Shown here: positions 33,554 through 43,766 of the stretch, piece by piece | Numbering within the stretch: position 1 is the first letter of the stretch | How the letters are laid out: every line of letters begins with the position of its first letter | Source: Niameybacter massiliensis | GTDB lineage: Bacteria > Bacillota > Clostridia > Lachnospirales > Cellulosilyticaceae | Direction of reading: 5' to 3' | Assembly: GCF_001282685.1 (NCBI RefSeq) | Contig: NZ_LN875035.1 | Location: 3,290,411 to 3,354,410 of the forward strand | Length of the DNA: 64,000 nucleotides | Notes under the pieces: model-generated | What the model was told of the DNA's origin: nothing | Database searches by the model: none | The model's input: only the letters and a program-made list of their open reading frames with translations | Program-made: the position numbers and the translations under genes

Positions 33554-34306
33554 TTAGCCAAATCTTCCTGTGATATAGTCTTCTGTTCTTTGATCTCTTG
33601 GTTGGTCAAAGATTTTATCTGTTGCATCAACTTCAACTAATTCCCCTAAAAGGAAGAATGCTGTTTTATCAGAAATACGTGCTGCTTGTTGCATGTTATG
33701 TGTAACAATAACAATTGTGTATTGTTTTTTAAGTTCATTAATGAGATCTTCGATTTTTAATGTTGAAATTGGATCAAGAGCTGATGTTGGTTCATCCATA
33801 AGTAAGATTTCTGGATTCATTGCAATACTACGTGCAATACAGATACGTTGTTGTTGCCCACCAGATAAACTTGTTGCACTTTTACGTAAATGATCTTTTA
33901 CTTCATCCCAAATAGCTGCTTTTCTTAAACTATCTTCAACTATTTTGTCTAATTCACTTTTCTTTTTGATTCCTTGCATACGTGGTCCGTAAGCAATATT
34001 ATCATAAATACTCATTGGGAATGGATTTGGTTTTTGGAATACCATTCCTACTTTTTTTCTAAGTTCAATAGGGTTCATATTAAAAATATCTTGCCCCTTA
34101 AACTTAATGCTACCATCAACCTTTGTGCCTTCAACTAAATCACTCATACGATTTAAGATACGAAGAAATGTAGATTTACCACAACCTGAAGGTCCAATAA
34201 AAGCTAATACTTCATTCTTTTTTACTTCTAAATTTATATTTTTGAGCGCCTTGAAATCTCCATAGTAGAAAGATAAATCCGATACGCTTATAATGTTATT
34301 TTCCAT
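33554..34306 (-). CDS. pstB: Phosphate ABC transporter ATPase PstB
   Basis: 250 residues. Walker [13 protein letters not shown], signature LSGGQQQR, Walker [13 protein letters not shown], switch His in IVTHNMQQA. Powers phosphate import by PstC/PstA. Its start overlaps the end of pstA by 11 nt. Sequence and length are canonical. Confidence 0.97.
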   Translation of the reverse strand: MENNIISVSDLSFYYGDFKALKNINLEVKKNEVLAFIGPSGCGKSTFLRILNRMSDLVEGTKVDGSIKFKGQDIFNMNPIELRKKVGMVFQKPNPFPMSIYDNIAYGPRMQGIKKKSELDKIVEDSLRKAAIWDEVKDHLRKSATSLSGGQQQRICIARSIAMNPEILLMDEPTSALDPISTLKIEDLINELKKQYTIVIVTHNMQQAARISDKTAFFLLGELVEVDATDKIFDQPRDQRTEDYITGRFG

Positions 34307-35168
34307 GTTTCATCTTCCTTCCAATTACATAAGTTAATAAGTTCAGTGTAAGTACTACTAATAATAGAACAATCGCTGTTCCATAAGCTTCTTCTAACGA
34401 AATACCTTCTTTAGCTAACATATAAAGGTGTACTGATAAAGTCCTACCTGATTCCATAACATTTGAAGGTACTCTAAATACCATACCTGCTGTTAAGTAA
34501 ATTGCTGCTGTTTCACCAATGATACGTCCTGTACTAAATACAATCCCTGTTAAAATACCTGGTACTGCACTAGGTAATACAACTTTCATGATTGTTGCAA
34601 ATTTTGATGCCCCAAGTGCAAGTGAACCTTCTCTATAGCTTAAAGGTACTGTTTTTAAAGCTTCCTCTGTAGTTTTTACAACTGTTGGAAGGATCATAAG
34701 TGCTACTGTTAAGCCCCCTGCAAGGATACTGTAGCCCATTTTGAGTTGTGTTACAAAGAACATCATTCCAAATAACCCAAATAGAATAGAAGGAACAGCC
34801 GCTAAACATTCAATAGCAAAACGTAAGCTCTTTACGAATTTTGATTGTTTTGCATATTCACTTAGATAAATAGATGTTCCCATTCCAACTGGTACTGCAA
34901 TTACAAGCCCCATAAGTACCATATATATAGTTGTTATAATAGCTGGCATAAGTCCTGCTATATTAACATGACCTATCCCCTTCATAAAGATATAAGATAA
35001 GATCCAAATAAGCATTGCAAATGTAGAGAATGCAATTAAACCAATAACACCATAAATAATTTTTTCTTTTGTTGAAACATATTTAAATGGATTATTATTC
35101 TTTTTCGCTGGTTTTTGTTCAGCTACTGGAGTTTCCTGTACCGTATTACCACTAAGCTTTGCTTCCAC
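34296..35168 (-). CDS. pstA: Phosphate ABC transporter permease PstA
   Basis: 290 residues, six helices after a cytosolic N-terminal stretch of about 30 residues rich in Lys and Asn. The EAA loop reads [29 protein letters not shown], typical of PstA. Pairs with PstC in the membrane. Overlaps the end of pstC by 17 nt, indicating translational coupling. Confidence 0.95.
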   Translation of the reverse strand: MEAKLSGNTVQETPVAEQKPAKKNNNPFKYVSTKEKIIYGVIGLIAFSTFAMLIWILSYIFMKGIGHVNIAGLMPAIITTIYMVLMGLVIAVPVGMGTSIYLSEYAKQSKFVKSLRFAIECLAAVPSILFGLFGMMFFVTQLKMGYSILAGGLTVALMILPTVVKTTEEALKTVPLSYREGSLALGASKFATIMKVVLPSAVPGILTGIVFSTGRIIGETAAIYLTAGMVFRVPSNVMESGRTLSVHLYMLAKEGISLEEAYGTAIVLLLVVLTLNLLTYVIGRKMKHGK

Positions 35169-36024
35169 GGCCTTCCCTCCTTTCTGAATAATTATTGATT
35201 ATATGTGTAATTACGTTGATTGCAATAATAAGGATGAATAAAATCATACCTGTTGCAAAAAGTGCTTGTTGATGTATACCTGAAGCATAACCCATTTCGA
35301 TTGCGATATTCGCTGTAAGCGTTCTTACTGGGTCAGTAATGCTTGTTGGAAGTAATGCTGTATTTCCTGCTACTAGGATAACAGCCATTGTTTCACCAAG
35401 TGCACGTCCTGTTGCTAAAATAATACCTGCTAAAGTTCCTGATTTAGCTGCTTTCAGCTGAACTTTGAATATATATTGTAATTTACTTGCGCCAAGTGCT
35501 AACGCACCTTCTTTAAATTCATTTGGTACTGCTCTTAAACTTACTTCTGTCATACGAATAACTGTAGGAAGTACCATTAATGCTAAGATGAAAATAACAG
35601 CAAGTAAGCTACTTCCTGCTCCTTTTCCACCAAAGAATTTATTAATCATTGGTACAACTACCATAAGCCCCCAGAATCCATAAATAACTGAAGGAATCCC
35701 TGCTAATAAGTCTACTGCTGCTGAAAGAATTTTTGCGAGTTTACTAGGAAGAATTTCTACTAAGACAATTGCTGTACAAATTCCAACTATAATGGCTACA
35801 AGCATAGCCCCTGCCGTACCATAAAGGCTGGAAACGAGCATTGGGAAAATCCCAAAGATTTCACCTGAAGGCATCCAATTGGTGCCGGTTAAAAATTTCC
35901 AAAGACTAGTATGTTGAAAGAATGGAAGTCCATTGACTACGATATAGAATCCCATAAATGCAACTACTGAGATTGTAAGAGCTGCAAAACACCAGAACAC
36001 TTTCTTCATTATTCTATCCATCAT
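35152..36024 (-). CDS. pstC: Phosphate ABC transporter permease PstC
   Basis: About 290 residues, six helices. EAA loop EFKEGALALGASKLQYIFKVQLKAA; ATGRALGETMAVILVAGN follows. Several starts are possible (GTG 36030, ATG 36024, ATG 36021); AAGGTG lies just in front, so 36024 or 36021 is preferred. It begins about 50 nt after pstS. Confidence 0.95.
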   Translation of the reverse strand: MMDRIMKKVFWCFAALTISVVAFMGFYIVVNGLPFFQHTSLWKFLTGTNWMPSGEIFGIFPMLVSSLYGTAGAMLVAIIVGICTAIVLVEILPSKLAKILSAAVDLLAGIPSVIYGFWGLMVVVPMINKFFGGKGAGSSLLAVIFILALMVLPTVIRMTEVSLRAVPNEFKEGALALGASKLQYIFKVQLKAAKSGTLAGIILATGRALGETMAVILVAGNTALLPTSITDPVRTLTANIAIEMGYASGIHQQALFATGMILFILIIAINVITHIINNYSERREGRGSKA

Positions 36025-36078
36025 GATCACCTTATTAATTATAATGGATAAGAGGCTAAAAGCCCCTTATCATATTTT

Positions 36079-36987
36079 CTATTTAACTGAGATATATTTT
36101 TCGCTAACGATTTCTTGACCTTCATCACCTAAGATAAAGTCTACGAATTCTTTTGTTACTTCTGGAGCCTCTTTACTTGTTAAGATAAGAAGTGGTCTAG
36201 AAATACTGAATGAGCCATCTTTTACACTTTCAACTGTTGGTTCTACACCATCAACACTGATTGCTTTTACTGTTTCATCAATGAATCCTAAAGATACGAA
36301 ACCTACTGCACCTTCTTTAGAAGCAACTGTTGCTTTCATTGTACCGTTACCTTCTGCGATAAGAGCACCTTGTGACATAGAAGAAACTTTTTTACCATCG
36401 ATTTCTTTTTCAAGTTTAAGGATTTCTTCGAAAGCACCTCTTGTACCAGAACCATCTTCACGAGATACTACGATGATTGGTTGATCAGTCCCACCAACTT
36501 CACTCCAGTTAGTAACTGTTCCTTCAAAGATATCTTTAATTTGATCTTTTGTTAAATCTGTTACACCATTTGTTGGGTTTACTACTACTGCAATACCATC
36601 GTATGCAATTGTTGTAACTTCAAAGTTTTCATTTTCTTCTTCTGCTTTAAGTTCACGTGATACCATACCGATATCTGCTGTTCCATCATGTGCTGCTTTA
36701 ACACCCGCAGATGAACCTACACCTTGAACTTCTACTACTACTTCTGGTTGAACTTCTTTATATTTTTCTGCTAAGCTTTCCATTGGTACGGCTACTGTTG
36801 TTGAACCAACTGCTACAACTTTACCGCCTGCTTTTTGTGTATCTTCTTTTTGTGTATCAGAAGCTTGTGTATTTTCAGTAGCTGAACCTGTTGGTGCTGG
36901 TGTACTTGTTGTACCACCTGAACATCCTGTTAACATTGCCATTCCAATTGTTGCTACGCCTAATATTCTTAAAAATTTATTTTTCAT
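36079..36987 (-). CDS. pstS: Phosphate-binding lipoprotein PstS
   Basis: 302 residues. Lipobox LTGC gives a lipidated Cys after a 21-residue signal, then a Thr/Ser/Pro linker and the periplasmic-binding fold from about residue 53 (VVAVGSTTVAVPMESLAEKY). The phosphate site includes SREDGSGTRGAF. Captures phosphate outside the membrane for PstCA. First gene of the operon; Pho-box repeats lie about 70 bp upstream. Confidence 0.95.
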   Translation of the reverse strand: MKNKFLRILGVATIGMAMLTGCSGGTTSTPAPTGSATENTQASDTQKEDTQKAGGKVVAVGSTTVAVPMESLAEKYKEVQPEVVVEVQGVGSSAGVKAAHDGTADIGMVSRELKAEEENENFEVTTIAYDGIAVVVNPTNGVTDLTKDQIKDIFEGTVTNWSEVGGTDQPIIVVSREDGSGTRGAFEEILKLEKEIDGKKVSSMSQGALIAEGNGTMKATVASKEGAVGFVSLGFIDETVKAISVDGVEPTVESVKDGSFSISRPLLILTSKEAPEVTKEFVDFILGDEGQEIVSEKYISVK

Positions 36988-37058
36988 TTTTTATTGCCCC
37001 CTTATGTAATTTACGAGATTAAGGATACCCCCCTAATGTTCAAAACATATTTGAGTTA

Positions 37059-37075
37059 TGTTAAATCTATGTTAA
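37059..37075 (-). promoter_or_regulatory. Pho box (PhoP-binding repeats)
   Basis: Two TTAACA hexamers on the minus strand (37075-37070 and 37064-37059), exactly 11 bp apart, as for Bacillus PhoP sites (TTNACA repeats). A weaker TTAAAG lies just upstream. Position before pstS fits induction by phosphate starvation. Confidence 0.65.
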
Positions 37076-37232
37076 ATTCTTTAACAGACTAGCACAATTT
37101 TTACTAATCTCATTATTAATAGGAAAGAATACCTTCCATATATATAAAACAATCTATTATTATAGATTGTCAGCATAAAAGCAATTTGTTAGAGTATATT
37201 TAGAAACTGTAAATTATATGGAGATGATAATC

Positions 37233-38441
37233 ATGCTAGGATTAGCTTTAGAAGGCGGCGGTGCAAAAGGAGCCTTCCACATTGGTGCTATTAAGGCCTT
37301 TCTTGAAAATGGCTATGAATTTGATGGTGTTGTTGGAACATCTATAGGTGCTTTTAACGGTGCTTTAGTTTCACAAGGCGACTTTAATAAACTCTATGAG
37401 CTTTGGATTAACTTAGAGCCCTCTACCTTATTTGATATAGATGATGGGTATATGGGAAAGATGGTTCAGAGTGAACTCTCTTTAGATATGATTAAGTATT
37501 TGAAAAACCGTGCAAAAGCATTTATTGAAAATGGCGGTATTGATACTGGAAAGCTAAGAAATGTTTTAGATCAACTTATAGATGAAGATAAACTTCGTAC
37601 CTCTAACCGAGATTTTGGAATGGTTACTGTATCTATTCCTGACTTTAAACCTGTAGAAATTTATAAAGAACTTATTCCTGATGGAAAAATTAAAGATTAT
37701 ATTATGGCAAGTGCCAGTTTTCCAGGCTTTAAACTTTGCCCTCTAGATGGGAAGTACTATATAGATGGAGGCATTCATGATAATTGTCCTGTCAATCTAC
37801 TTCTTAGAAAAGGATATGATAAGATTATTGCTATACGCACTTCAAGCAGTGATAAATTTTCAAAGCTCGACCCACATAATGCTGAGATTATTAATGTTTT
37901 ACCTTCAGAAGATTTGGGTACAACCCTCTTATTTACTAATGAGCTTATTAAGCAAAATATTAAATTAGGCTATTATGATGCTTTAAAAGTAATCCGTGGC
38001 CTAAAAGGACAGCGGTACTATATTGAACCTGTAGATGATGAAATAATTTGGAATAAGCTTCAAACGCTCTCCGATGAGATTATTTTTGAAATTGGTAAGC
38101 ATCTTAAATTGCCCGAAATGAATAGTAAACGTATGCTCTTTGAGAAAATCATTCCCACCTTTGCTAATCTACTTAAGCTTTCCCCTACTGCAACTTACCA
38201 AGATATTCTCATTGCACTTTTAGAACCTCTTGCTACACGTTGCTCTGTTGAGAAATATGAAATTTATACACTTTCTTCTTTTATTACGACTATAGAAGAG
38301 CATCTCTTGAAGATTTCTCCTTCTTATCGTAAGAATCCTCATCGTTTTAAGATTAAACGATTACCTCTTGCTAAACTTCACCATCCTAGCACAGAAGAAC
38401 TTGCCTATATTATGTTGGAATCCTTTTATAAAGAATTATAG
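37233..38441 (+). CDS. Patatin-like phospholipase
   Basis: About 402 residues. The N-terminal patatin domain has GGGAKGAFHIG (oxyanion loop), GTSIG (G-x-S-x-G nucleophile elbow) and DGG in YYIDGGIHDNCP, which supplies the catalytic Asp. A probable lipid acyl hydrolase, cytosolic or membrane-associated (no signal peptide). The C-terminal 150 residues are helical and unassigned. The ATG at 37233 is preceded by GGAG; the in-frame ATG at 37218 lacks a ribosome site. Confidence 0.85.
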   Translation: MLGLALEGGGAKGAFHIGAIKAFLENGYEFDGVVGTSIGAFNGALVSQGDFNKLYELWINLEPSTLFDIDDGYMGKMVQSELSLDMIKYLKNRAKAFIENGGIDTGKLRNVLDQLIDEDKLRTSNRDFGMVTVSIPDFKPVEIYKELIPDGKIKDYIMASASFPGFKLCPLDGKYYIDGGIHDNCPVNLLLRKGYDKIIAIRTSSSDKFSKLDPHNAEIINVLPSEDLGTTLLFTNELIKQNIKLGYYDALKVIRGLKGQRYYIEPVDDEIIWNKLQTLSDEIIFEIGKHLKLPEMNSKRMLFEKIIPTFANLLKLSPTATYQDILIALLEPLATRCSVEKYEIYTLSSFITTIEEHLLKISPSYRKNPHRFKIKRLPLAKLHHPSTEELAYIMLESFYKEL

Positions 38442-38447
38442 ATATAA

Positions 38448-38600
38448 AAAAAGACGCCCTTGGGGAAGGCGTCTTTTTGTCCGTTTATATATTCATACAA
38501 ACTGAAAAAGGGATAAATAATATGGGGAGATTTTAATCTCAGAGTGAGATATGTAGCTTTAATTGTTAGGGAAGATTAGGCTACATATCATTCGCTCATG
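38448..38600 (-). ncRNA. Small-RNA repeat, copy 1 of 4
   Basis: Minus-strand unit: a 9-bp hairpin (38588-38580 with 38557-38549) with a 22-nt loop holding CTTCCC; then GAGATTAAAATCTCCCC; ATTTATCCC; and a terminator stem GACGCC/GGCGTC (38453-38473) with a T run. No open frame is conserved between the copies. The terminator also serves the patatin gene on the plus strand. Copies 1 and 2 share a further 19-nt upstream block ending TTCAAGAG. Confidence 0.6.
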
Positions 38601-38632
38601 TGACTATATTAATCCATACTCTTGAATAAGTT

Positions 38633-38649
38633 ATGAAGATAATCTTCAT
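38633..38649. promoter_or_regulatory. Perfect 17-bp palindrome upstream of sRNA copy 1
   Basis: ATGAAGAT-A-ATCTTCAT (8+1+8). It lies where a promoter for the minus-strand unit would be expected; copy 2 keeps only one arm (CTTCAT). Confidence 0.35.
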
Positions 38650-38683
38650 TTTTCAAAAAAAATATGAAATCCTTTTCACAAAA

Positions 38684-38838
38684 AAAAGACGCCCTTGGGG
38701 AAGGCGTCTTTTGATCCGTTTATATATTGATACAAACTGAAAAAGGGATAAATAATATGGGGAGATTTTAATCTCAGAGTGAGATCTATAGCTATAACTG
38801 TTAGGGAAGATTATGCTATACATCATCTGCTCATGTAA
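38684..38838 (-). ncRNA. Small-RNA repeat, copy 2 of 4
   Basis: Same layout as copy 1. The hairpin stem reads TATAGC/GCTATA (38820-38815 with 38792-38787) instead of GTAGC/GCTAC, a compensatory G-C to A-T change at 38788/38819 compared with 38553/38584. The CTTCCC loop, CTCCCC, TATCCC and the terminator (38688-38708) are conserved. Confidence 0.6.
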
Positions 38839-38940
38839 CTATCATATCTTATCCTCTTGAATAAGTTATGAAGACAATTTTCTTTTCTAGATAAAATATG
38901 AAATTATTTTCATAAGCATTTCTAGTTCTTATTTTACTCA

Positions 38941-39088
38941 AAAAAAAGACGCCTTGGGGATGGCGCCTTCTTTTTTTTCCGTTTATATTATACAAACTGA
39001 AAAAGGGATAATAATATGGGGAGATTTTAATTTTAGAGCGAGTTATGTAGCTTCAACTGTTAGGGAAGATTTCTGCTACATCTCTTCT
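38941..39088 (-). ncRNA. Small-RNA repeat, copy 3 of 4
   Basis: Nearly identical to copy 4 over about 145 nt, starting AATATATGAAGAGAAG. Hairpin ATGTAGC/GCTACAT with CTTCCC in the loop. The terminator pair has one change, G-U in the minus-strand RNA but A-C on the plus strand, which supports the minus strand as the transcribed one. A TAATAT -10 lies at 39100-39095. Confidence 0.6.
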
Positions 39089-39210
39089 CTTCATATATTA
39101 TTTTAAAGGCTTACAGTGAATTTGATTTGAAGGAAATTTTAATAAATTAACAACTTTCTTAGTCCATAAAATGAATTACATAATACTCTCTAAACAATAA
39201 TATAAAGCAA

Positions 39211-39237
39211 AAAAGGCAGAACCAAAGTTCTGCCTTT
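39211..39237 (-). terminator. Terminator of the cold-shock gene
   Basis: AAAGGCAGAACTTTGGTTCTGCCTTTTTT on the minus strand, read as a 9-bp stem with a T run, just after the stop. Confidence 0.85.
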
Positions 39238-39255
39238 AAAATAACTGTTGAGTTA

Positions 39256-39456
39256 TTATGCTTTTGTAACGTTCTCTGCTTGAGCGCCACGTGGACCCTT
39301 AGTAAGGTCGAAGTTTACTTTTTGTCCTTCTTCAAGAGATTTGAATCCATCTCCTTGAATTGCTGAGAAATGTACGAATACGTCATCTCCATCTTCTCTT
39401 GAAATAAATCCAAAACCTTTTTCTGCGTTAAACCATTTAACTGTACCTGTCATCAT
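39256..39456 (-). CDS. Cold-shock protein, CspA family
   Basis: 66 residues, a single OB-fold. RNP1 KGFGFI and RNP2 VFVHF bind single-stranded RNA or DNA. Acts as an RNA chaperone at low temperature or in growth. The start has two adjacent ATGs after AGGAGGT. It has a leader of about 150 nt, a feature of cold-regulated csp genes. Flanked by small-RNA copies 3 and 4, which may be linked to it by duplication or function. Confidence 0.95.
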   Translation of the reverse strand: MMTGTVKWFNAEKGFGFISREDGDDVFVHFSAIQGDGFKSLEEGQKVNFDLTKGPRGAQAENVTKA

Positions 39457-39641
39457 GTGCGGTACCTCCTAATATGAATTTCTGTAATCTACGTAAACAA
39501 AAAAAATTCACATAATATTACAGATTATATTAAGTAACATATATAATCTCTAATAACATGTGAATCTCAATTAACACGTGAAGCGATATAGCTGACTACT
39601 GAATACTTTTATAGTATACGCCGTTTCTTTACAAAAGTCAA
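39457..39641 (-). promoter_or_regulatory. csp promoter and long 5' leader
   Basis: Minus strand TTGACT (39641-39636), 17 nt, TATACT (39618-39613). The leader runs about 150 nt to the ATG and contains related segments TTCACGTGTTA and TTCACATGTTA that could support alternative folds. Cold-responsive leaders of this length are known for csp genes; a temperature response here is inference. Confidence 0.6.
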
Positions 39642-39713
39642 GGATAAATTTATAATAACTTACTTTTATTGAAGTTCCTAATCTATAATTAATAAAGTTA
39701 CCTTTCTCTCAAA

Positions 39714-39861
39714 ACAAAAAAGACGCCTTGGGGATGGCGTCTTCTTTGTTTCCGTTTATATTATACAAACTGAAAAAGGGATAATAATATGGGGAGATTT
39801 TAATTTTAGAGCGAGTTATGTAGCTTCAACTGTTAGGGAAGATTTCTGCTACATCTCTTCT
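39714..39861 (-). ncRNA. Small-RNA repeat, copy 4 of 4
   Basis: Best-defined copy: TTGTTA (39896-39891), 17 nt, TAATAT (39873-39868), then a unit of about 148 nt with hairpin ATGTAGC/GCTACAT (CTTCCC loop), CTCCCC, TATCCC and a GACGCC/GGCGTC terminator at 39722-39741. It lies upstream of csp on the same strand but ends before the csp promoter. Confidence 0.65.
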
Positions 39862-39944
39862 CTTCATATATTATTATGCCTGTAATTTTTTAACAAAATA
39901 TGACGCCCACTCTAATAAATTAAGAACTTTTTATAAAGAAATCT

Positions 39945-40844
39945 TTATGCTGTTTTTTTAGATAGTTGCCATATTAATATACCACTTACCACAATCATAA
40001 AACCTGTAGTTAATATACTTCCTTCCATTCCAAAAGGCCCACCATTCCATATAGAAGCCTCTCCTATGTGAGTTTTAAATAAGCTAACATCTAATGCATT
40101 TCCACTCACATTGATTCCAAATACATTTCCTTGAAAGAGATTCCAAGCTGTATGGAATCCACATGCACCCCATAGATTTTCCTCTTTTAAGACTAACAGA
40201 CACAGCATCAATCCACACATCAAAATATTAATTAAACTGATAGCAGTGACACCACTATTCCCTAAATGTAATAACGAGAAAACAACTGAGGAGAAGATAA
40301 TCCCTTTATAAACACCATACTTTACAGCAATAGATTGAAACATATAGCCACGTACTAATATCTCTTCTGCAGCTCCTTGAATAATCCAAGCCGTAAGAAT
40401 GAGGCCAAAAAGTATTACGCCATTAATACCTATAGGAAGATTAGATACAGTTAATGTTATTTCACCTTTAAACTGTAAAATACTTATTACTAATAAAACT
40501 CCAATAACAGCTATAGCCATTCCTTTTAAATAACTTGATATAACATGATTTTTGAAGAATCCAAGACTCTCTACTTTACGCTTCTCTATATAAGAAACAT
40601 AAAGTAAAATACCTCCTCCAGCTATTGCAAAGGAAATAGCATATTGCATGTATTGTAAATAAATAAGGCTAAGTTCTGTTTCATTATTTCCAAAGATAGT
40701 AACTCCTATAATAGATGCTACTCCTATTCCTACGGAAAGCAATATTGTAAATATAAAAGGCATTAAAATAATGGAAACAATACTTGCTCCTTTGCCAACC
40801 TTAGCTGCTTCTAACATTTTGTTATCTTCAAGCATATTACTCAC
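39945..40844 (-). CDS. CPBP-family intramembrane metalloprotease (CAAX protease-like)
   Basis: 299 residues, about eight helices. The core motif AAEEILVRGYMFQ (motif 1, Glu-Glu-x3-Arg), FSLLHLGN (motif 2 His) and AWNLFQG-like HTAWNLFQGN (motif 3) are present, so it should be catalytically competent. Family members process prenylated or peptide substrates, some giving bacteriocin immunity; the substrate here is unknown. It starts 23 nt after yajC and may be cotranscribed with tgt-yajC. Confidence 0.85.
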   Translation of the reverse strand: MSNMLEDNKMLEAAKVGKGASIVSIILMPFIFTILLSVGIGVASIIGVTIFGNNETELSLIYLQYMQYAISFAIAGGGILLYVSYIEKRKVESLGFFKNHVISSYLKGMAIAVIGVLLVISILQFKGEITLTVSNLPIGINGVILFGLILTAWIIQGAAEEILVRGYMFQSIAVKYGVYKGIIFSSVVFSLLHLGNSGVTAISLINILMCGLMLCLLVLKEENLWGACGFHTAWNLFQGNVFGINVSGNALDVSLFKTHIGEASIWNGGPFGMEGSILTTGFMIVVSGILIWQLSKKTA

Positions 40845-40867
40845 TCCTTAGAAAAAGAAGAGGATGA

Positions 40868-41251
40868 TTATTCCTCATCCTCTTCCTCGTATTCTTCATA
40901 TTCATCTTCTTCGTATTCATCTTCATCATCTACCACTGGCTCTGCAGCTTTAGAGATTGTAAGGTTTGGTGCACCTACTGATGCAACTGCTACTCTTTTA
41001 ACTGGGATACGAACACTTTTGTTAAGGCCAAGTTCAATAATAAATAAGTCATTGATGATATCTACAACTTTACCATAAATACCTGTTGTAAGTAATACTT
41101 CATCCCCTACTTTGATAGACCCTTGCATATCCGCTACTTGTTTGTCTCTTTTCTTTTGTGGACGGATAATTAAGAAGTACATAATTAAAAAGAAAAATCC
41201 AAGGTAAAGCACTGTTGACATAAGCATTCCGCCTGTTGATGCTGTTTGCAT
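40868..41251 (-). CDS. yajC: Preprotein translocase subunit YajC
   Basis: 127 residues. One N-terminal helix (VLYLGFFFLIMYFLIIRPQKKR) with the RPQKKR hallmark, then a small domain with VGDEVLLTTGIYGKV, and a tail of about 30 residues almost entirely Glu, Asp and Tyr. Accessory to SecDF in protein export. The ATG at 41251 follows GGAGGAG; the upstream ATG at 41266 overlaps it. Next to tgt as in many bacteria. The acidic tail is longer than usual. Confidence 0.92.
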   Translation of the reverse strand: MQTASTGGMLMSTVLYLGFFFLIMYFLIIRPQKKRDKQVADMQGSIKVGDEVLLTTGIYGKVVDIINDLFIIELGLNKSVRIPVKRVAVASVGAPNLTISKAAEPVVDDEDEYEEDEYEEYEEEDEE

Positions 41252-41275
41252 AATTTTCTCCTCCATTATTATAAA

Positions 41276-42430
<1,155 letters not shown>

Positions 42431-42577
42431 CTACCATACAGTTTACAAGAAAAAGTATGTTATTACAAGAATCCTCTTCTGTATTTTTATCATTTTTTCC
42501 TACTTTTAGTCACAGTTATTGAAGGTATTCTAATAATTTGTTACAATTAAGACAAATCATTCAAGGGAGGTTTTCAT

Positions 42578-43747
42578 ATGTCCGGTTCTATTTTTGGCAA
42601 ATATTTTACTGTATCTACTTTTGGTGAATCTCATGGCCCTGCCATTGGTGTCATTATTGATGGCTGCCCTTCTAATATACCTCTTTCAAAGGAAGATATT
42701 ATGAAGAACATGGCTAGAAGAAAACCTGGCAATCCTAAAATTGCCACTGCGCGTAAAGAATCTGATGAAATAGAAATTTTATCAGGGGTATTTAACGGAA
42801 AAACTACGGGCACCCCTATCTGTCTTATGATTCGTAATGAAGACCAACGTTCTCATAATTACGACCATTTAAAAGACATTTATCGTCCTTCACATGCTGA
42901 CTATACTTATCACTTAAAATATGAAAATCGTGACTATCGTGGAGGTGGACGTGCCTCTGCTCGTGAGACAGCTGCTCGTGTTGCTGCCGGTAGTGTGGCT
43001 ATGCTCGTTTTAAAGGAACTCGGTATTCACATTCAAGCTTACACTAAAGCACTTGGAACAATTACTGTTAATGATGATGAAATAAATTATAACGAAATTC
43101 CAAATAATCTTCTTTCTATGCCTCATGTTGCAAAGGCAGATGCTGCACTGGAGCTTATTGCACAGATGAAAGAAGAACAAGATTCTATAGGCGGTATAGT
43201 AGAATGTCAAGTTACAGGCCTACCTGTAGGTATTGGTGAACCTGTATTTGATCGTCTAGATGCATGTCTTGGACAAGCCATTATGAGTATTAATGCAGTT
43301 AAAGCTTTTGAAGTAGGTGAAGGCGTAAAGGCTAGCTCTATGAAAGGCTCTACATATAACGATGCTTTTTATACCACTACTGAATTAGATCATTATGGCG
43401 AGGCAAACTATAAAAGTCATGGATTCTCAGGCAATGCTCATCCACTTTGCAAAAGGGTGTTGAAACATACTAACCATTCTGGTGGTATACTGGGTGGTTT
43501 ATCTGATGGATCACCGGTTGTCTTCCGTGCTCATTTTAAACCTACACCTTCTATTGCTAAGCCTCAACAAACGCTTAATCATAATCTTGAAAATGTAGAA
43601 GTTTCTATTCAAGGTCGTCATGATCCAACGGTTGTCGCACGTGCTGTGGTTGTGGTAGAATCTATGGCAGCACTTACTATTTGTGATTTACTTCTTCGTG
43701 GTGCAACCTCAAGAATTGATCAAGTGAAAGCTGCTTACCAACATTAA
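42578..43747 (+). CDS. aroC: Chorismate synthase
   Basis: Converts EPSP to chorismate with reduced FMN, the last shikimate step. 389 residues. Signatures: FGESHGPAIGVIIDG, YRGGGRASARETAARVAAG and the C-terminal RHDPTVVARAVVVVESM. SD AAGGGAGG before ATG 42578. Separated from aroF-tyrA-aroA. Confidence 0.96.
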   Translation: MSGSIFGKYFTVSTFGESHGPAIGVIIDGCPSNIPLSKEDIMKNMARRKPGNPKIATARKESDEIEILSGVFNGKTTGTPICLMIRNEDQRSHNYDHLKDIYRPSHADYTYHLKYENRDYRGGGRASARETAARVAAGSVAMLVLKELGIHIQAYTKALGTITVNDDEINYNEIPNNLLSMPHVAKADAALELIAQMKEEQDSIGGIVECQVTGLPVGIGEPVFDRLDACLGQAIMSINAVKAFEVGEGVKASSMKGSTYNDAFYTTTELDHYGEANYKSHGFSGNAHPLCKRVLKHTNHSGGILGGLSDGSPVVFRAHFKPTPSIAKPQQTLNHNLENVEVSIQGRHDPTVVARAVVVVESMAALTICDLLLRGATSRIDQVKAAYQH

Positions 43748-43766
43748 TTTACAGCTTAGGTGAACA

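Noticed and set aside
38609-38632. SAM-I riboswitch hint (CTTATTCAAGAG) before sRNA copy 1
   Set aside because: Only the first few bases fit; the GGAGGGA and other SAM-I core elements are absent and no metabolic gene follows.
38445-39880. CRISPR-like array from four spaced repeats
   Set aside because: Repeats are about 150 nt, irregularly spaced, contain terminators and differ in sub-type; no short repeat-spacer pattern or cas genes.
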